A stretch of 64,000 nucleotides of DNA from Leptospira kmetyi serovar Malaysia str. Bejo-Iso9 (GCF_000243735.2 NZ_AHMP02000003.1:1451001-1515000); one strand, 5' to 3'; numbered from the stretch's first letter, positions 1 through 15,824 are shown. Notes: generated by a model from the letters alone, not told the origin. Translations and numbers: made by a program.

Positions 1-20
1 CAACCGATCCTTGGCAGAAT

Positions 21-73
21 GCAGGAGTTCCCACATCCTTGACGCATAGAACAACTCCGTGGTAGTTCCTACA
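21..73. repeat. Pair of short dispersed palindromes
   Basis: Two copies of a 15-base imperfect palindrome lie at 21-35 (GCAGGAGTTCCCACA) and 59-73 (GTGGTAGTTCCTACA). The same motif recurs in intergenic spaces at 40.6-40.8, 44.3-44.5 and 61.4-61.7 kb. It sits 3' of radA in non-coding sequence. Function is unknown; bases 1-128 hold no other feature I can support. Confidence 0.75.
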
Positions 74-128
74 TTTTCCCCGATCTTACGTTCAGCGACC
101 GCGCCAAGACGGAAAACCGCGGCCAATT

Positions 129-1504
129 TTAATTCGCGCCGGGAAACAAAGAACGAAGATCGTTCAAGGAGCGAATTCCTTGGATCTGAATGTCCAAATT
201 CTGATCCAGTTCGCTTAAATTTCCTTCGGGAAGAATGACCTTCTTCATTCCGACGCCCGCGAGTTCTTTGACTCTGAGATTGGCTTGTCCGATGCTACGA
301 ACTTCTCCCGAAAGACCGACCTCGCCTAAAACGCAGGTCCCTTTCGGTAAGGGTTGATCCAGATAACTCGAAATGATCGAAGTGCAAATCGCGAGATCCA
401 AAGCGGGTTCGTCCGCGTTCAAACCTCCCGCGAGGTTGCTGAATATATCACATTCTCCTAATTTGATTTTGATATACTTTTCGATCACGGCCGCGAGAAG
501 AATCACACGACGCGTATCCGGACCTTCCGCCATTCTTCTGGCTTGAGCGAATCCTGTTTTACTGACAAGCGCCTGCACTTCCACGGTTAACGCGCGGCTT
601 CCTTCGAGAACGGCGCTGATCGCGGAGCCGCTTCTTTCTTCCGCGCCCGCGCTTACAAAAATACGATTGCGATCGCCTACTTCGCGTAAGCCGCCCGAAA
701 ACATTTCAAAGATCGCAAGATCGCCCACGGCGCCGAAACGATTTTTCACCGCACGAAGCAAACGATAGTAGTTCAGTCGATCCCCTTCGAAGTACAAAAC
801 CGTATCGACGAGATGTTCCAAAATTTTAGGACCTGCGATCGTTCCTTCTTTGGTGATATGACCGGTCATCAAAATCGGAATTCCGGTTCTTTTTGCGGTT
901 TCGAGAAGGACCTGTGTACATTCCCGAAGTTGTGTGACGGTTCCCGCTTGATTGGGCAACGCTTCTCTTGCAATCGTTTGGATCGAATCCACGAACACAA
1001 CGGAAGGTTTTTCTCCTTCGATCATGGCCGCGATATTCTCTGCAACCGTTTCGGAAGTAAGAAGAAGTTTCGAGGTTTGAATTCCCATTCTTTCGGCGCG
1101 CATCCGAATCTGCGAGGGAGATTCTTCCCCGGAAATATAAAGAACGTTTTTGTTTGCCTGTGACAGATAACGTGAAACTTCGAGAACAAGAGTGGACTTT
1201 CCGACACCGGGTTCTCCGCCGATCAATGTCAAGGAACCGGGAACCAATCCCCCGCCGAGAACAAGATCCAATTCTTTCAAACCGGTTCCCATTCTCGTGA
1301 GAGATTCTTCCCCGACTTTATCCAAGGGAGTCGGTTCCTTATACGATTTATTCTTCTGAGAATTTCCGTTGGAGGAAGCGAAACGTTCTCCGCCCACTTC
1401 CTCGACGATCGTGTTCCAGTTCCCGCAGGATTCGCACTTACCGGCCCAGCGGGAATAATCCTGACCGCAGGACTGACATACGAACGTTCGGATCAGTTTC
1501 TTTT

Positions 1505-1508
<4 letters not shown>
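129..1508 (-). CDS. radA: DNA repair protein RadA
   Basis: Branch-migration ATPase acting in recombinational repair. The 459-residue length is normal. An N-terminal C4 zinc finger (C11, C14, C25, C28) is followed by a RecA-type ATPase core with Walker A GGEPGVGKST at 97-106 and the RadA-specific KNRFG motif at 255-259; the C-terminal third is the Lon-protease-like domain. The start is TTG (complement of 1506-1508), forced because the zinc finger begins 10 residues later and no ATG precedes it. That TTG overlaps the TGA stop of the upstream exonuclease gene (TTGA), so the pair is probably translationally coupled. Confidence 0.96.
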
Positions 1509-2145
<637 letters not shown>

Positions 2146-2264
2146 TTTCATAATAATCCGTACCGCGCGGTTTCGGGAACCAAAAATACGAAACGGGGAC
2201 TGCGGAATTATAGAAAAGTTCCCGTTCGAATTAGAGAAAAAAAGCGGCCAAGAAAAAGAGAAAC

Positions 2265-4205
2265 ATGAGAGCCATTTTAAACTACAAAGTCTATGAGGAT
2301 TCCTTTACATCCTCTTTTGAAATTTCAGGAAAAGAATTAAAGAGCAAAAGCGATTGCGGAAATTTTTCGCTTTCACTCGGTCATAAAAAAACGGGGAAGA
2401 ATGAAACCTTCAAACCTTCTCTGGAATGGATCGGTGAACAAAGACCGAAGGCGGGAACAGAAATTCTCACCTTGGAAATCGAACTTCCTCCGCACGCAAT
2501 CGAAGAACCGAAGATCTTTCAACACGGTTATCAATCTTGGAGTCTTTCGGCGGTTCATTCTCTTTCGGACGTGGACGAATCTCCTCGTTTGGATTTTCTT
2601 CGATATTCTCAGGAAAACGTTTATACGAATCATTCCGGAGAAAGCGGCGATTGGCAGAGCGAAGGTTTGCTTCTTCTCATTTCCTCTTCAAAGGATCCGC
2701 ACTACTTTGCGGGCGCGATCGGTCCCGGAGAACAAGGGATTAAGTTTAGAGTCGTTTCCCCCCAAAGAAAAGAGGCTCTGGAGAATTCCAAAAAACATTC
2801 TTGGATTTCAAACTCGGGCGTTTCTTTGATCTATGATTTTTATCGTTACGAGGATTTCAGAGGAAACAAACTTTCTCTCACTCCGGTCGGCGTAACCCGT
2901 TTTACGATCGAACCCGAATCGTTCTTAAAAAAGTATTTTAGCGAATTAGGAAAAGCTCATAAAGTAAAACTCTCGACGACTCCGGTTCCCACGGGTTGGT
3001 GTTCTTGGTATCACTACTACACCAAAATTTCGGAGAAGATCATTCTCAAAAATCTTTCTCTCGTAAAAGAGAAAAAACTTCCGATTCAACTCTTTCAGAT
3101 CGACGACGGTTATCAAAAGGAAATCGGAGATTGGCTCACCACGAACGATAAATTCCCCGGAGGAATGAGACTCATCGCGGAAGAGATTCGACGCGAAAAA
3201 CTCACGCCCGGAATTTGGCTCGCTCCCTTTTTAGTCAGAAAGAAATCCGAGTTCTATCAAAAATATCCGGAAGCGGTTTTAAAGGATCGGGACGGAAAAC
3301 CGGTTCCCGCTCTTTGGAATCCTCTCTGGGGAATGGACTACACGTATTGTATCGACGTCACTCATCCCACTTCCCGAGACTTCTTGGAGAACGTTTTGAA
3401 AACGATCGTAAAGGATTACGGTTATCCGTATCTCAAACTCGACTTCTTATACGCGGCTCTTCTTCCGGGATGGACATACGACCGGGGAGTCTCGCCCCAC
3501 AAACGTTATACGGACGCGATTCGATTCATTCGTAAGGTGGTGGGCAAGGACGTTTTTCTTTTGGGTTGCGGCGCTCCGATCTATCCATCGATCGGACTTT
3601 TTGACGCGATGCGGATCAGTTGCGATGTCGCTCCGTTTTGGGGAAGGGAAAAGAAAAGAATTCTCGCCAAAGACAAACACGCGCTTTCCACGGAAAGAGC
3701 TTTGATAAACGACATCACACGTTCGTCGATGCACAGAAATCTTTGGTACAACGATCCGGATTGTCTTTTGGTCCGCGAAAACAAAAACGATATGAATCCC
3801 GCGCAAACGAAATTGATGGCGAGCGTGATGGCCGTAAGCGGAGGAATGATTCTCGTGAGCGACGATCTTGCTCTCATCGGCGAGGAAAGATTGGAACTTC
3901 TCAAAAAGACCTTGGAACTCGGCGCGAAGTGCAGAAACAAAACTCCGATTCCGATCGGAATCGCATCGAGTTTGTTTCCGAACGCGATTTATAATCCGGC
4001 AGGCTTCTTAGGAATTTGGAATCCAAGCGAAGAAGAAAATACGATCGACATCAAAACTCCGTTCGTATCCAAGTTGAAACAATTCCCGGATTATTGGACC
4101 GGAAAAGTTCCCGAATCCTTCGAGTATTCCCCGAAAACCGGAATCTTAAAATTAAAACTTCCCGCGTTCGGCTCGGTGGTTTTACAAACCGCAAAAGTTG
4201 TTTGA
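2265..4205 (+). CDS. Alpha-galactosidase-type glycoside hydrolase, family GH36
   Basis: Probable alpha-galactosidase, 646 residues. Visible features are the TGWCSWYHYY segment of the (beta/alpha)8 barrel, the QIDDGYQ strand, the YLKLDFLY strand carrying the likely nucleophile Asp, and MRISCDVAPFW with the likely acid/base Asp. The N-terminal part fits the beta-sandwich of GH36 and the last ~80 residues form a small beta domain. No signal peptide is seen, so it is likely cytoplasmic. It stands alone, with no sugar transporter beside it; 2144-2264 is the upstream spacer. GH36 also contains other alpha-galactoside-active enzymes, so substrate is not certain. Confidence 0.85.
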   Translation: MRAILNYKVYEDSFTSSFEISGKELKSKSDCGNFSLSLGHKKTGKNETFKPSLEWIGEQRPKAGTEILTLEIELPPHAIEEPKIFQHGYQSWSLSAVHSLSDVDESPRLDFLRYSQENVYTNHSGESGDWQSEGLLLLISSSKDPHYFAGAIGPGEQGIKFRVVSPQRKEALENSKKHSWISNSGVSLIYDFYRYEDFRGNKLSLTPVGVTRFTIEPESFLKKYFSELGKAHKVKLSTTPVPTGWCSWYHYYTKISEKIILKNLSLVKEKKLPIQLFQIDDGYQKEIGDWLTTNDKFPGGMRLIAEEIRREKLTPGIWLAPFLVRKKSEFYQKYPEAVLKDRDGKPVPALWNPLWGMDYTYCIDVTHPTSRDFLENVLKTIVKDYGYPYLKLDFLYAALLPGWTYDRGVSPHKRYTDAIRFIRKVVGKDVFLLGCGAPIYPSIGLFDAMRISCDVAPFWGREKKRILAKDKHALSTERALINDITRSSMHRNLWYNDPDCLLVRENKNDMNPAQTKLMASVMAVSGGMILVSDDLALIGEERLELLKKTLELGAKCRNKTPIPIGIASSLFPNAIYNPAGFLGIWNPSEEENTIDIKTPFVSKLKQFPDYWTGKVPESFEYSPKTGILKLKLPAFGSVVLQTAKVV

Positions 4206-4266
4206 CTGAATGAAAGGAAGATATAAAATTCCAACCGAAAAAACGAATCCACGGAGACTCCATTTC

Positions 4267-4752
4267 ATGAAACGCACGCAACGACTATTGACGCTCTTAA
4301 CGATCGGACTTTTTATCATCGGTCTGAACAACTGCTTTATTTTCGAATCGATCTCGACCGGACTCAACTCCATCAGCAAATCCTCGGATTCTTTGGAAAG
4401 TCTTTCCAAATCGGTAAAATCGATTTCGGGATCGGTAAGTTCCATTTTCTCCTCTTCTTCGGACGACGATGAAAAAAAGGAGAAGGCTTATCTCAAAGAC
4501 GTTCGCGATTTGACAGCGATGCACATCGAAAACGGATTTCAGGAAATCGAATTCAAAAACGATCTTTCGACACTCGCTCTGCAAAACGGACTCACCAACT
4601 GGAAGTCGTTGCGCGTAACGTATCTCGGGATCGGAAGCGGACTTAAAAAGGCGGGAGTGAGCGAAGAAAAATTTCAGACCTTCGTTTCCGCGCTCGGAAC
4701 TTCCAAGCCGGAAGTGATCGAATCCATCCGCAAAGGATTTCATCAACTCTGA
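4267..4752 (+). CDS. Putative lipoprotein, function unknown
   Basis: Small exported protein of 161 residues. The ATG at 4267 is chosen over an in-frame ATG at 4210 because GGAG lies 10 bases upstream (4253-4256) and because a classical signal peptide then begins at residue 1: KR, a hydrophobic stretch, then a spirochaete-style lipobox ending LNNC near residue 23. A Ser-rich stretch (residues ~30-65) and an acidic DDDEKKEK patch form a tether before a predicted helical domain. I recognise no domain. Its stop overlaps the probable start of the next gene. Confidence 0.75.
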   Translation: MKRTQRLLTLLTIGLFIIGLNNCFIFESISTGLNSISKSSDSLESLSKSVKSISGSVSSIFSSSSDDDEKKEKAYLKDVRDLTAMHIENGFQEIEFKNDLSTLALQNGLTNWKSLRVTYLGIGSGLKKAGVSEEKFQTFVSALGTSKPEVIESIRKGFHQL

Positions 4753-6590
4753 GAAAATTTCTTTCTTCGTCGATCACGGCCCTGCTTCTTACGGCGGGGC
4801 TACATTCCTCACCCGCGACCGCGGACTTTATCTACGTGGATTCCAACACCGGTCAATCCAGCGGCGGCCACACGGGCCTGAGAATCGGAAACAAAGTCTA
4901 TCACTATCAATTTTTTCCGGACGATATCTTTCACTTAGTCCGAGAATCCTATGACGACTTCGCGTTCAGTTACAACATAGTATCCAATCGTACGAGCATT
5001 CTCACCCGATTGAAACTCGATCCGAAAGAAATTTCCGTTTTGGAATCGGGACTCAATCGTCTTTATCTGGTTCAGTTCAGACATCTGCAGAACTTGGAAC
5101 TTTTAAAAAAGGAAACGAAGTTCTTCGAGGAATTGAATTCTCCCGAAAAAAAAATCGGGCTGCGCGCCACGGCGTATTTTACTTTCAAAGAACGTTCTCC
5201 AATTTCAAAGAATATAAAATCGGAGATCGTTTCTCTTTTAGGCGAGGATTTTTTAAGCGATCTAGAACACACGCTCGAGTATCAACTCTATTCTCCGAAA
5301 AGTCCCCTGGAAAGAATGGAGTTTCCTCCTTTGCCGGAAAAGATGACCCGAGACCGGTTTCCTTTTTTTAAACCGGGTTCCTTTTTGAACCTCAGAGACG
5401 CGCTCGAAGGGATCGCGTTCTGCAGAATTCTGAGGGAAGAATGGGCCGCGAATCCTGAATTCAAAATTTCGAATATACAAAATTCTTTAAGTCCTAAAGA
5501 AATCGAACTTCTAAAAAACTTTTACAAAAAACAAATCCTTTCCTTGGCGCAGATCGTGTCCGAACGAGATCCGGGCTGGGGGTACAGCGCGCTGGTTACA
5601 TTAGGAAGATTGCATGCGATCGAGGAGAGTTTGCGAACCGGATATCCCGTTTTTTTATCCAGCTTTCCGGAAAATTCTCCCATCGTTTATCGGGAGGACA
5701 AAGAGGATCAAAAAGCCCTCGATTATCTTTCCGAAGAAAATTGGTCCGTGGTTTCGTTGGCTCGTAAAAAAATTTCCGAGATCGACGAACTCACGGAAAA
5801 GGAATATCAGATCTGGGAAGATGCGACCAACCGGGCATTCGAACTCAAGGAAGGAATCGACAATTCGATCCCGGTTCGAGTCACTTCGGGAAAACTGATT
5901 CCGGAACGGGAAAACAAATTTCTGCTTCCGATCGTGTTTCCCGAAGAAACGGTCCTCGCCGAATATCTCAAACTCGCAAAACAAAGAGAAACGGAATACC
6001 ATGTCCGTTTAAAAAAACTCTATCCCTTTCATCTGTTGTTTGAAAACTGCACGACCGAAATCATCCGAAGCGTTCAAAATTCGTTCGATGCAAAAGCGAA
6101 TCCGTTTCCCGGAGAAAAAATAAACTTCGATTATTCGATGGCCTTGATTCCGTTCCACGCGTCCGATTCGGTTTTCAAAAACTGGAACTCGACGGGACAA
6201 ACGACCCTACTTTCGTATCGAAGACGAAAACTTTCCGAACTTTTACAAAAGGATCCGAGTTTCAAAAATTCTCTCAGGGAATCGTTTACGTTTTCTTCCA
6301 CGATCTACAAACCCAACCGGGAAGATCATTTTTTTCCGCTTTTTACGGACGACGTGTTTTGGCTTCGACCGATTTACGGAACCGTAAACTTGGGCGCGGG
6401 ACTCGGCGCGACGACGATCGGAATTTTCACATCCCCATTCGATAAGGGAGACCGGTTTCAAAAAGGATTTCAATCCCTCTTCTTTAGTTTTCCTGAATTC
6501 GTTTTTTTTAATATTCGAAAGGGAACGTTTCCCGCGGTTTCGATGCGTGAAATTCCCGAAGAAATCTTTCGGTTTCAAGACGAGGATTGA
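4749..6590 (+). CDS. Secreted DUF4105 (Lnb N-terminal-like) protein
   Basis: DUF4105-family protein. The first standard start codon in frame is GTG 4836, but the in-frame sequence upstream from 4749 encodes a convincing signal peptide (RKF, then SSSITALLLTAGLHS, then PATA before the mature start), so the true start must be upstream. CTG at 4749 sits 11 bases after AAAGGA and overlaps the TGA of the preceding lipoprotein gene; ATT 4737 is the alternative. Family-typical residues are visible: a His in GGHTGLRIG and a Cys in FENCTTE. DUF4105 forms the N-terminal part of Lnb, a lipoprotein transacylase, where Cys and His are catalytic; whether this protein acts on lipoproteins is inference. Confidence 0.72.
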   Translation: MRKFLSSSITALLLTAGLHSSPATADFIYVDSNTGQSSGGHTGLRIGNKVYHYQFFPDDIFHLVRESYDDFAFSYNIVSNRTSILTRLKLDPKEISVLESGLNRLYLVQFRHLQNLELLKKETKFFEELNSPEKKIGLRATAYFTFKERSPISKNIKSEIVSLLGEDFLSDLEHTLEYQLYSPKSPLERMEFPPLPEKMTRDRFPFFKPGSFLNLRDALEGIAFCRILREEWAANPEFKISNIQNSLSPKEIELLKNFYKKQILSLAQIVSERDPGWGYSALVTLGRLHAIEESLRTGYPVFLSSFPENSPIVYREDKEDQKALDYLSEENWSVVSLARKKISEIDELTEKEYQIWEDATNRAFELKEGIDNSIPVRVTSGKLIPERENKFLLPIVFPEETVLAEYLKLAKQRETEYHVRLKKLYPFHLLFENCTTEIIRSVQNSFDAKANPFPGEKINFDYSMALIPFHASDSVFKNWNSTGQTTLLSYRRRKLSELLQKDPSFKNSLRESFTFSSTIYKPNREDHFFPLFTDDVFWLRPIYGTVNLGAGLGATTIGIFTSPFDKGDRFQKGFQSLFFSFPEFVFFNIRKGTFPAVSMREIPEEIFRFQDED

Positions 6591-6643
6591 AGAGCGTTCG
6601 AACCCTGGGCTTACATTTCCGTTTTTGATCGCCGTTTTAACTT

Positions 6644-7753
<1,110 letters not shown>

Positions 7754-7754
7754 A

Positions 7755-8570
7755 TTAAACTTTCCTTATATAATGGGTTCCTAAAACGATCCGTTCCACT
7801 TTTTTGTAATATTCTTCGTCGAAAAGCGCGGATTCGAGATAACTATTGATGCACGAGACCATCTCTCCGTATTTCCAGGAGTAAACTTCTCCCGTGGAAG
7901 CGTCGCAGATTTTTTCTTTGTGAATCTGATCGCTCAATTCCCTGAGATTGGTTCTGCTGAATGATTGTAGAATCGCGCGGAACCTTCCCTCTTTTTCGGG
8001 ATCTACGAACTGAAAGGATTTATGAAATAATACCGCGTCATGAAAGTATTCCGGAATATTGAAGGCTCCGTAGGCTCCCATCTTCGTGGCGAGAATTCTG
8101 ATAAAACCCGTGATCTCGTTCATCAAAGAAAGCCCCGGATATTCCTGGCCCTGATAGAGTTTCTTTTTGGCCTTCATGTTTTTCATCTTTAGGTTCTGGG
8201 TCAAGAGCCAGTCAATATAAACGAGTTTGTAGGATTGATCCAGCTTTTTAAATTGAAAGTCGGAAAATTTTAGACGCATGTGAACTAAAATTCCGCCGGA
8301 AGGATCCTTGATATAAATCCGATTGTCCATGTCCGAAATTCCGTCCAAGGAAAGTTCGTATTCCTCGTAACCTCTCGCGTGAAGAATCCGAAAGATGCCC
8401 GCTCTTTCGAGCATCTCCTTCACTTCTTCTCCGGTGAAACGATTGAAGAGACTGTTTTCGATTCCCAGCGAAGTATGAAACTCCCTGGATATGTCGATCA
8501 TTCCCAGTTCTTGACTGTCCAAAAATCCTGGGTTGCCTTTTTTCTTATCGGAATCGGAAAAGATGCTCAT
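7755..8570 (-). CDS. Conserved protein of unknown function
   Basis: A 271-residue soluble protein with no signal peptide, membrane span or catalytic motif that I recognise. The middle (residues ~70-130) has alternating strands such as IYIKDPSGGILVHMRLKF; the rest reads as mixed helix. It lies between a histone-deacetylase-like gene and a receiver-phosphatase gene with one-base gaps on both sides, which suggests cotranscription and a shared regulatory job. The start ATG is the complement of 8568-8570. Confidence 0.75.
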   Translation of the reverse strand: MSIFSDSDKKKGNPGFLDSQELGMIDISREFHTSLGIENSLFNRFTGEEVKEMLERAGIFRILHARGYEEYELSLDGISDMDNRIYIKDPSGGILVHMRLKFSDFQFKKLDQSYKLVYIDWLLTQNLKMKNMKAKKKLYQGQEYPGLSLMNEITGFIRILATKMGAYGAFNIPEYFHDAVLFHKSFQFVDPEKEGRFRAILQSFSRTNLRELSDQIHKEKICDASTGEVYSWKYGEMVSCINSYLESALFDEEYYKKVERIVLGTHYIRKV

Positions 8571-8571
8571 G

Positions 8572-9478
<907 letters not shown>

Positions 9479-9479
9479 G

Positions 9480-9511
<32 letters not shown>

Positions 9512-9580
9512 CCGGTTTCCGTTCGTAAAGAGGAAATATTCGCTGGAACAACGGAAGGCGTTTGTCTACAATTGCCGTTC

Positions 9581-11008
<1,428 letters not shown>

Positions 11009-11034
11009 ATATTCTATTTTTTGAATGTTCTCGA

Positions 11035-11068
11035 CCCGATCGTAAAGAAAACGTTCGATACGATCGGG
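11035..11068. terminator. Hairpin between convergent genes
   Basis: Perfect 10-bp inverted repeat CCCGATCGTA (11035-11044) and TACGATCGGG (11059-11068), loop of 14 bases, in the gap between pyk and the convergent lipoprotein gene. No strong T-tract follows on either strand, so intrinsic termination is only possible; it may be an RNA 3'-end structure. Confidence 0.45.
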
Positions 11069-11122
11069 AATATAAACCGGGAACTCATATCTATTTACCT
11101 GACTAACAAAACGCGTCTATTC

Positions 11123-12178
11123 TTAATTAGACGTGCACAACGACGGAGCGATCAGGGAAGAATTCTCCGTAAGAACTTTGGTTGCGCCGTCGTGATTGAA
11201 AATGTCGATTCCTCCTCCGGAACTCCAAAAATCGATCGTGGGCGGATTGTGATCCCAGTTGTTATTCTGAGCGAACAACTCGGGCACGAGTAAGGACCCG
11301 TGATCGATAAATACATCCCGGATCGTATTGCAGAAGATCCAATTTCGTCCGAGACTTCCCGCAGGACCGCCTCCCAAATCCAATTTCAAATCGAACAAAA
11401 GAATTCCGCTCCCGTTGTTTTGAATCCAGTTCTTTTCGACGCGATTGATCGAAGTCGCCCCTTCCTGGTAGATCCCGATCGAATTGTTACGAATAATATT
11501 GTTATCAATCAAGTTTGAACCCGATTGATAAACGTAGATCCCGGTAGCGCCGTTGTTTCCGTCGATCACGCTGTTGTTTCGAACGGTAGCATTGTTTGCG
11601 TAATACAAAATAATCCCGGACGCCATCGAATCGGACATACGATTCGTGATCTTAAAACCCCCGATCACGGAATTGCTCGCAAGAATCACAGCGGGAGAAA
11701 ACGGGGAAGGAATCAGGTTCCCTCCGCCTTCGATTGAGGTCGATCCGAAATTCGGCGAAGAACCCGAGCCCGTGTAATATCCCCATGATCCTCCCTTGGT
11801 CGACTCGTCTCCGAGAATCGTAACGCCGGATGCGATTGAAATCGGAAAGATTTCGCCTAACGCGGCATTGTATGTTCCCGCGGCTACGAGAATCACATCC
11901 CCGCTTTTCGCCGAAAACGCGGCCTTGGTGATCGTTTTGAACGGCAGAGAAGGTGAAGTTCCCGAATTCGCGTCCTTGCCGTGTAAGGCGTCCACGTAAT
12001 ACGTAACACCCGCAAGCGTAGCAACGGAGAATTTACTCCGGTCCGTTTGCGAATCTCTTACCGTTTTATCGGAAAACAGCGAAAGAAAAACGGAAACGTT
12101 ATCCTTTCCTTGGTTTTGGTCAGCACATCCGCCTAATAGCGCGAAGGTGAAAACACAAATGATTAAACTTTTTCTCAT
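11123..12178 (-). CDS. DUF1565 / parallel beta-helix lipoprotein
   Basis: Exported lipoprotein of 351 residues. Signal peptide MRKSLIICVFTFALLGGC with lipobox LGGC and acylated C18. Residues ~55-120 match the DUF1565 pattern (YYVDALHGKDANSG, PFKTITKA, VAAGTY), which leads into a right-handed beta helix whose rungs show as repeated N-x-I and NN motifs (ATVRNNSVIDGN, NLIDNNIIRNN, INRVEKNWIQNN). A strong ribosome site, AAAGGAG, lies ~9 bases before the ATG. Many Leptospira lipoproteins have this fold; the ligand is unknown. Confidence 0.88.
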   Translation of the reverse strand: MRKSLIICVFTFALLGGCADQNQGKDNVSVFLSLFSDKTVRDSQTDRSKFSVATLAGVTYYVDALHGKDANSGTSPSLPFKTITKAAFSAKSGDVILVAAGTYNAALGEIFPISIASGVTILGDESTKGGSWGYYTGSGSSPNFGSTSIEGGGNLIPSPFSPAVILASNSVIGGFKITNRMSDSMASGIILYYANNATVRNNSVIDGNNGATGIYVYQSGSNLIDNNIIRNNSIGIYQEGATSINRVEKNWIQNNGSGILLFDLKLDLGGGPAGSLGRNWIFCNTIRDVFIDHGSLLVPELFAQNNNWDHNPPTIDFWSSGGGIDIFNHDGATKVLTENSSLIAPSLCTSN

Positions 12179-12344
12179 TTAATTTCTCCTTTTGAGAATG
12201 CGAAATCTAAAAGGAGGCGTCGATCCTGTCAACGCGATCGATAAAAACAAAATTTTTGAATATATTAAAAATATATTCAAAATTATAGATATACTTTCCG
12301 GATTTTATAAATTTGGTAGCGAAAGAAAGGGAAAAATTGCGGTC

Positions 12345-13385
12345 TTATCGATTTCGGTTATCGTATCCCAGATGATCCCAACGAACATTTCCTAATATTA
12401 TAATTTTATAAAAACGTTTTACGGAACAAAACACGTCCTGGTTCGTTTCACAGACCCTTTCGGTCAGATCGTTTAAATTCGCCGATAAATATGTAAATAG
12501 AAACATTCCTACGATTTGATCCGCTTCGATCGGTCCGATCGTTCTTGAATCCAAGGAATCGTCCCGGTTGTCCCCGAGAAGATAGAACTCTCTTTCGCCT
12601 AACGTCAATTTCGGAACGGAAACGAACGTGGGTTGGCTTCTGCTTTCGAAGATCGGAACCGAATGTTCGCCGATATGCTCCGTTAAGACGATGAGATTTT
12701 TCGGATTCAGACCGGTTTTCCATTCTTCCGCTCGAACCTGCGAAACTTCCAACGGAAACGTTTCACCGTTTACGGAAGTTCTCAGAACCTTAAATCCCTC
12801 CGGCGAGACTTCCTCCCAAAGTTCTAGTTTGTCTCCGGGAAGGCCGACGATTCTCCCCAAAAAACTGCGATCGGAATTCTTATCCTTATACGCGACGATG
12901 TCTCCGCGTTTGAGTTCTTTCGTTTCGAACAATTCGGTCATGTAAAAAGAATCGTTCACGTTCAAACTCGGCATCATTCCCGAGGAAAGTTGAATCTTAG
13001 CCCTGAGAACCCGATCCTTATAAAGCGCGTCGATCAAAACCGTTGAAACGAGCAGGAATAAAAACGAAATCGGTAAAAACCAATATGCGGAAGGAAAGAT
13101 CCGATTCGAACCGTCCCGATCGGTTTCGTTTTTCTCTTTCGACTCGGAACGAAGAGTCGCGTAGATCAAAATTCCCCACAAAAAAAGAAGATACACGATC
13201 AACGTGATCAGTGCGGTTCTTCCGGAACCGTTTACAAAAGCGGAATACGTCCAAAGAGCTCCGAACAATCCAGAAAGCATCGCGACCAAAAAAAACCAAC
13301 CGAAGAATTTCCGGTCCTTGAGATAATAAAAACCGTACGGAGGCAGGAATAGATTCAGCAGGATCGCGATCGTTTTACGTTTCAT
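12345..13385 (-). CDS. Signal peptidase I homologue lacking both catalytic residues
   Basis: Type I signal peptidase (S26) homologue, 346 residues. The first ~120 residues hold about three or four membrane spans. Box B reads SSGMMPSL: aligned on MMP with the usual SGSMMPTL, the nucleophile Ser is Gly136. Box D reads FLGRIVGLPGD where active enzymes have IKR-VGLPGD, so the general-base Lys is Gly177. Box E, GDNRDDSLDSR, is intact. I checked both codons on the nucleotide sequence. The fold is therefore probably kept without normal Ser-Lys chemistry; a working LepB should exist elsewhere. It is the last gene of a leftward run after mscS. Confidence 0.85.
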   Translation of the reverse strand: MKRKTIAILLNLFLPPYGFYYLKDRKFFGWFFLVAMLSGLFGALWTYSAFVNGSGRTALITLIVYLLFLWGILIYATLRSESKEKNETDRDGSNRIFPSAYWFLPISFLFLLVSTVLIDALYKDRVLRAKIQLSSGMMPSLNVNDSFYMTELFETKELKRGDIVAYKDKNSDRSFLGRIVGLPGDKLELWEEVSPEGFKVLRTSVNGETFPLEVSQVRAEEWKTGLNPKNLIVLTEHIGEHSVPIFESRSQPTFVSVPKLTLGEREFYLLGDNRDDSLDSRTIGPIEADQIVGMFLFTYLSANLNDLTERVCETNQDVFCSVKRFYKIIILGNVRWDHLGYDNRNR

Positions 13386-13390
13386 GTATA

Positions 13391-14268
13391 TTATAAAATT
13401 CGAATACCCGGAAACTGTTTGAATTCCTTCAGAATCTGATGCGAAATTTTCGTCTTCATGTCCCTGCGTTCCCGAACGTGGGTCAGATAACGCAGAGAGA
13501 AAAGAATTCCGCCCTCTTCCAAAGAAAGATAAACGATGGGAGACGTTTTTCCGAGACGAACCAGATAGTTTTTGGAAAGTTCCTGAAGCGTATAATCGAT
13601 TTCACCCTGATCGATGATCGCGTTGTTGCGTATGATTCCGTTTAAAAGTTCTTCCGCTTTTTCGAAATCGGAATCGTACGGAATTTTGATTCTCATCTCG
13701 TCCCAAACGTAATTCATCTTGTCCTTCACGACGATCACTTGACGAAGAATCACGAAGTGATTCGGAAAGTGCACGAGACGGTTCGTGGATTGATCGGACT
13801 TGGGATCGGAGGAAATTTCCATCAGAGTAAAACGGTTCATCCCGATATTGATGACGTCTCCTCGGACCCCTTCGATTTCGATTCGGTCCCCCACTTCGAA
13901 ACCGTTGCTTCCGTGGATAAAAAACCAACCCACGAAGTTGAGAGTGATGTCCTTGAGAGAGATTACGATACCGGCTCCGGCCAAACCCATCACGGTGGGA
14001 AGATACGAAAGACCCGAAAACACAACCGGCAAAAGAGTGATGAGACCCAAAATGACGAACGACATACGAGCCATCTTTCTTCGGTTGTAACGAGAAGTGA
14101 CGTCGATGGTGGGTTTGAAAAAATCGAGAACGAGTATGATTACCTTATAGGAAAGAATCAGAAAAAGGATGAAATAAACGATCAAAATCAATTCTTCCGC
14201 AAGACCTCGTTCGTTCAGCTTTAGAAGAATGAACGGATTGATGCTTTTCAGAAAATCGATTTCAAAAC

Positions 14269-14272
<4 letters not shown>
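13391..14272 (-). CDS. MscS-family mechanosensitive channel
   Basis: Small-conductance mechanosensitive channel family protein of 293 residues. N-terminal spans lie around residues 28-50 and 70-95; the pore-lining TM3 is the Gly/Ala-rich GLAGAGIVISLKDIT segment, followed by the beta domain (GFEVGDRIEIEGVRGDVINIG) and an alpha/beta C-terminal domain. It would open under membrane tension on osmotic downshock. Its ATG overlaps the aroB stop by four bases. Confidence 0.9.
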
Positions 14273-15824
<1,552 letters not shown>

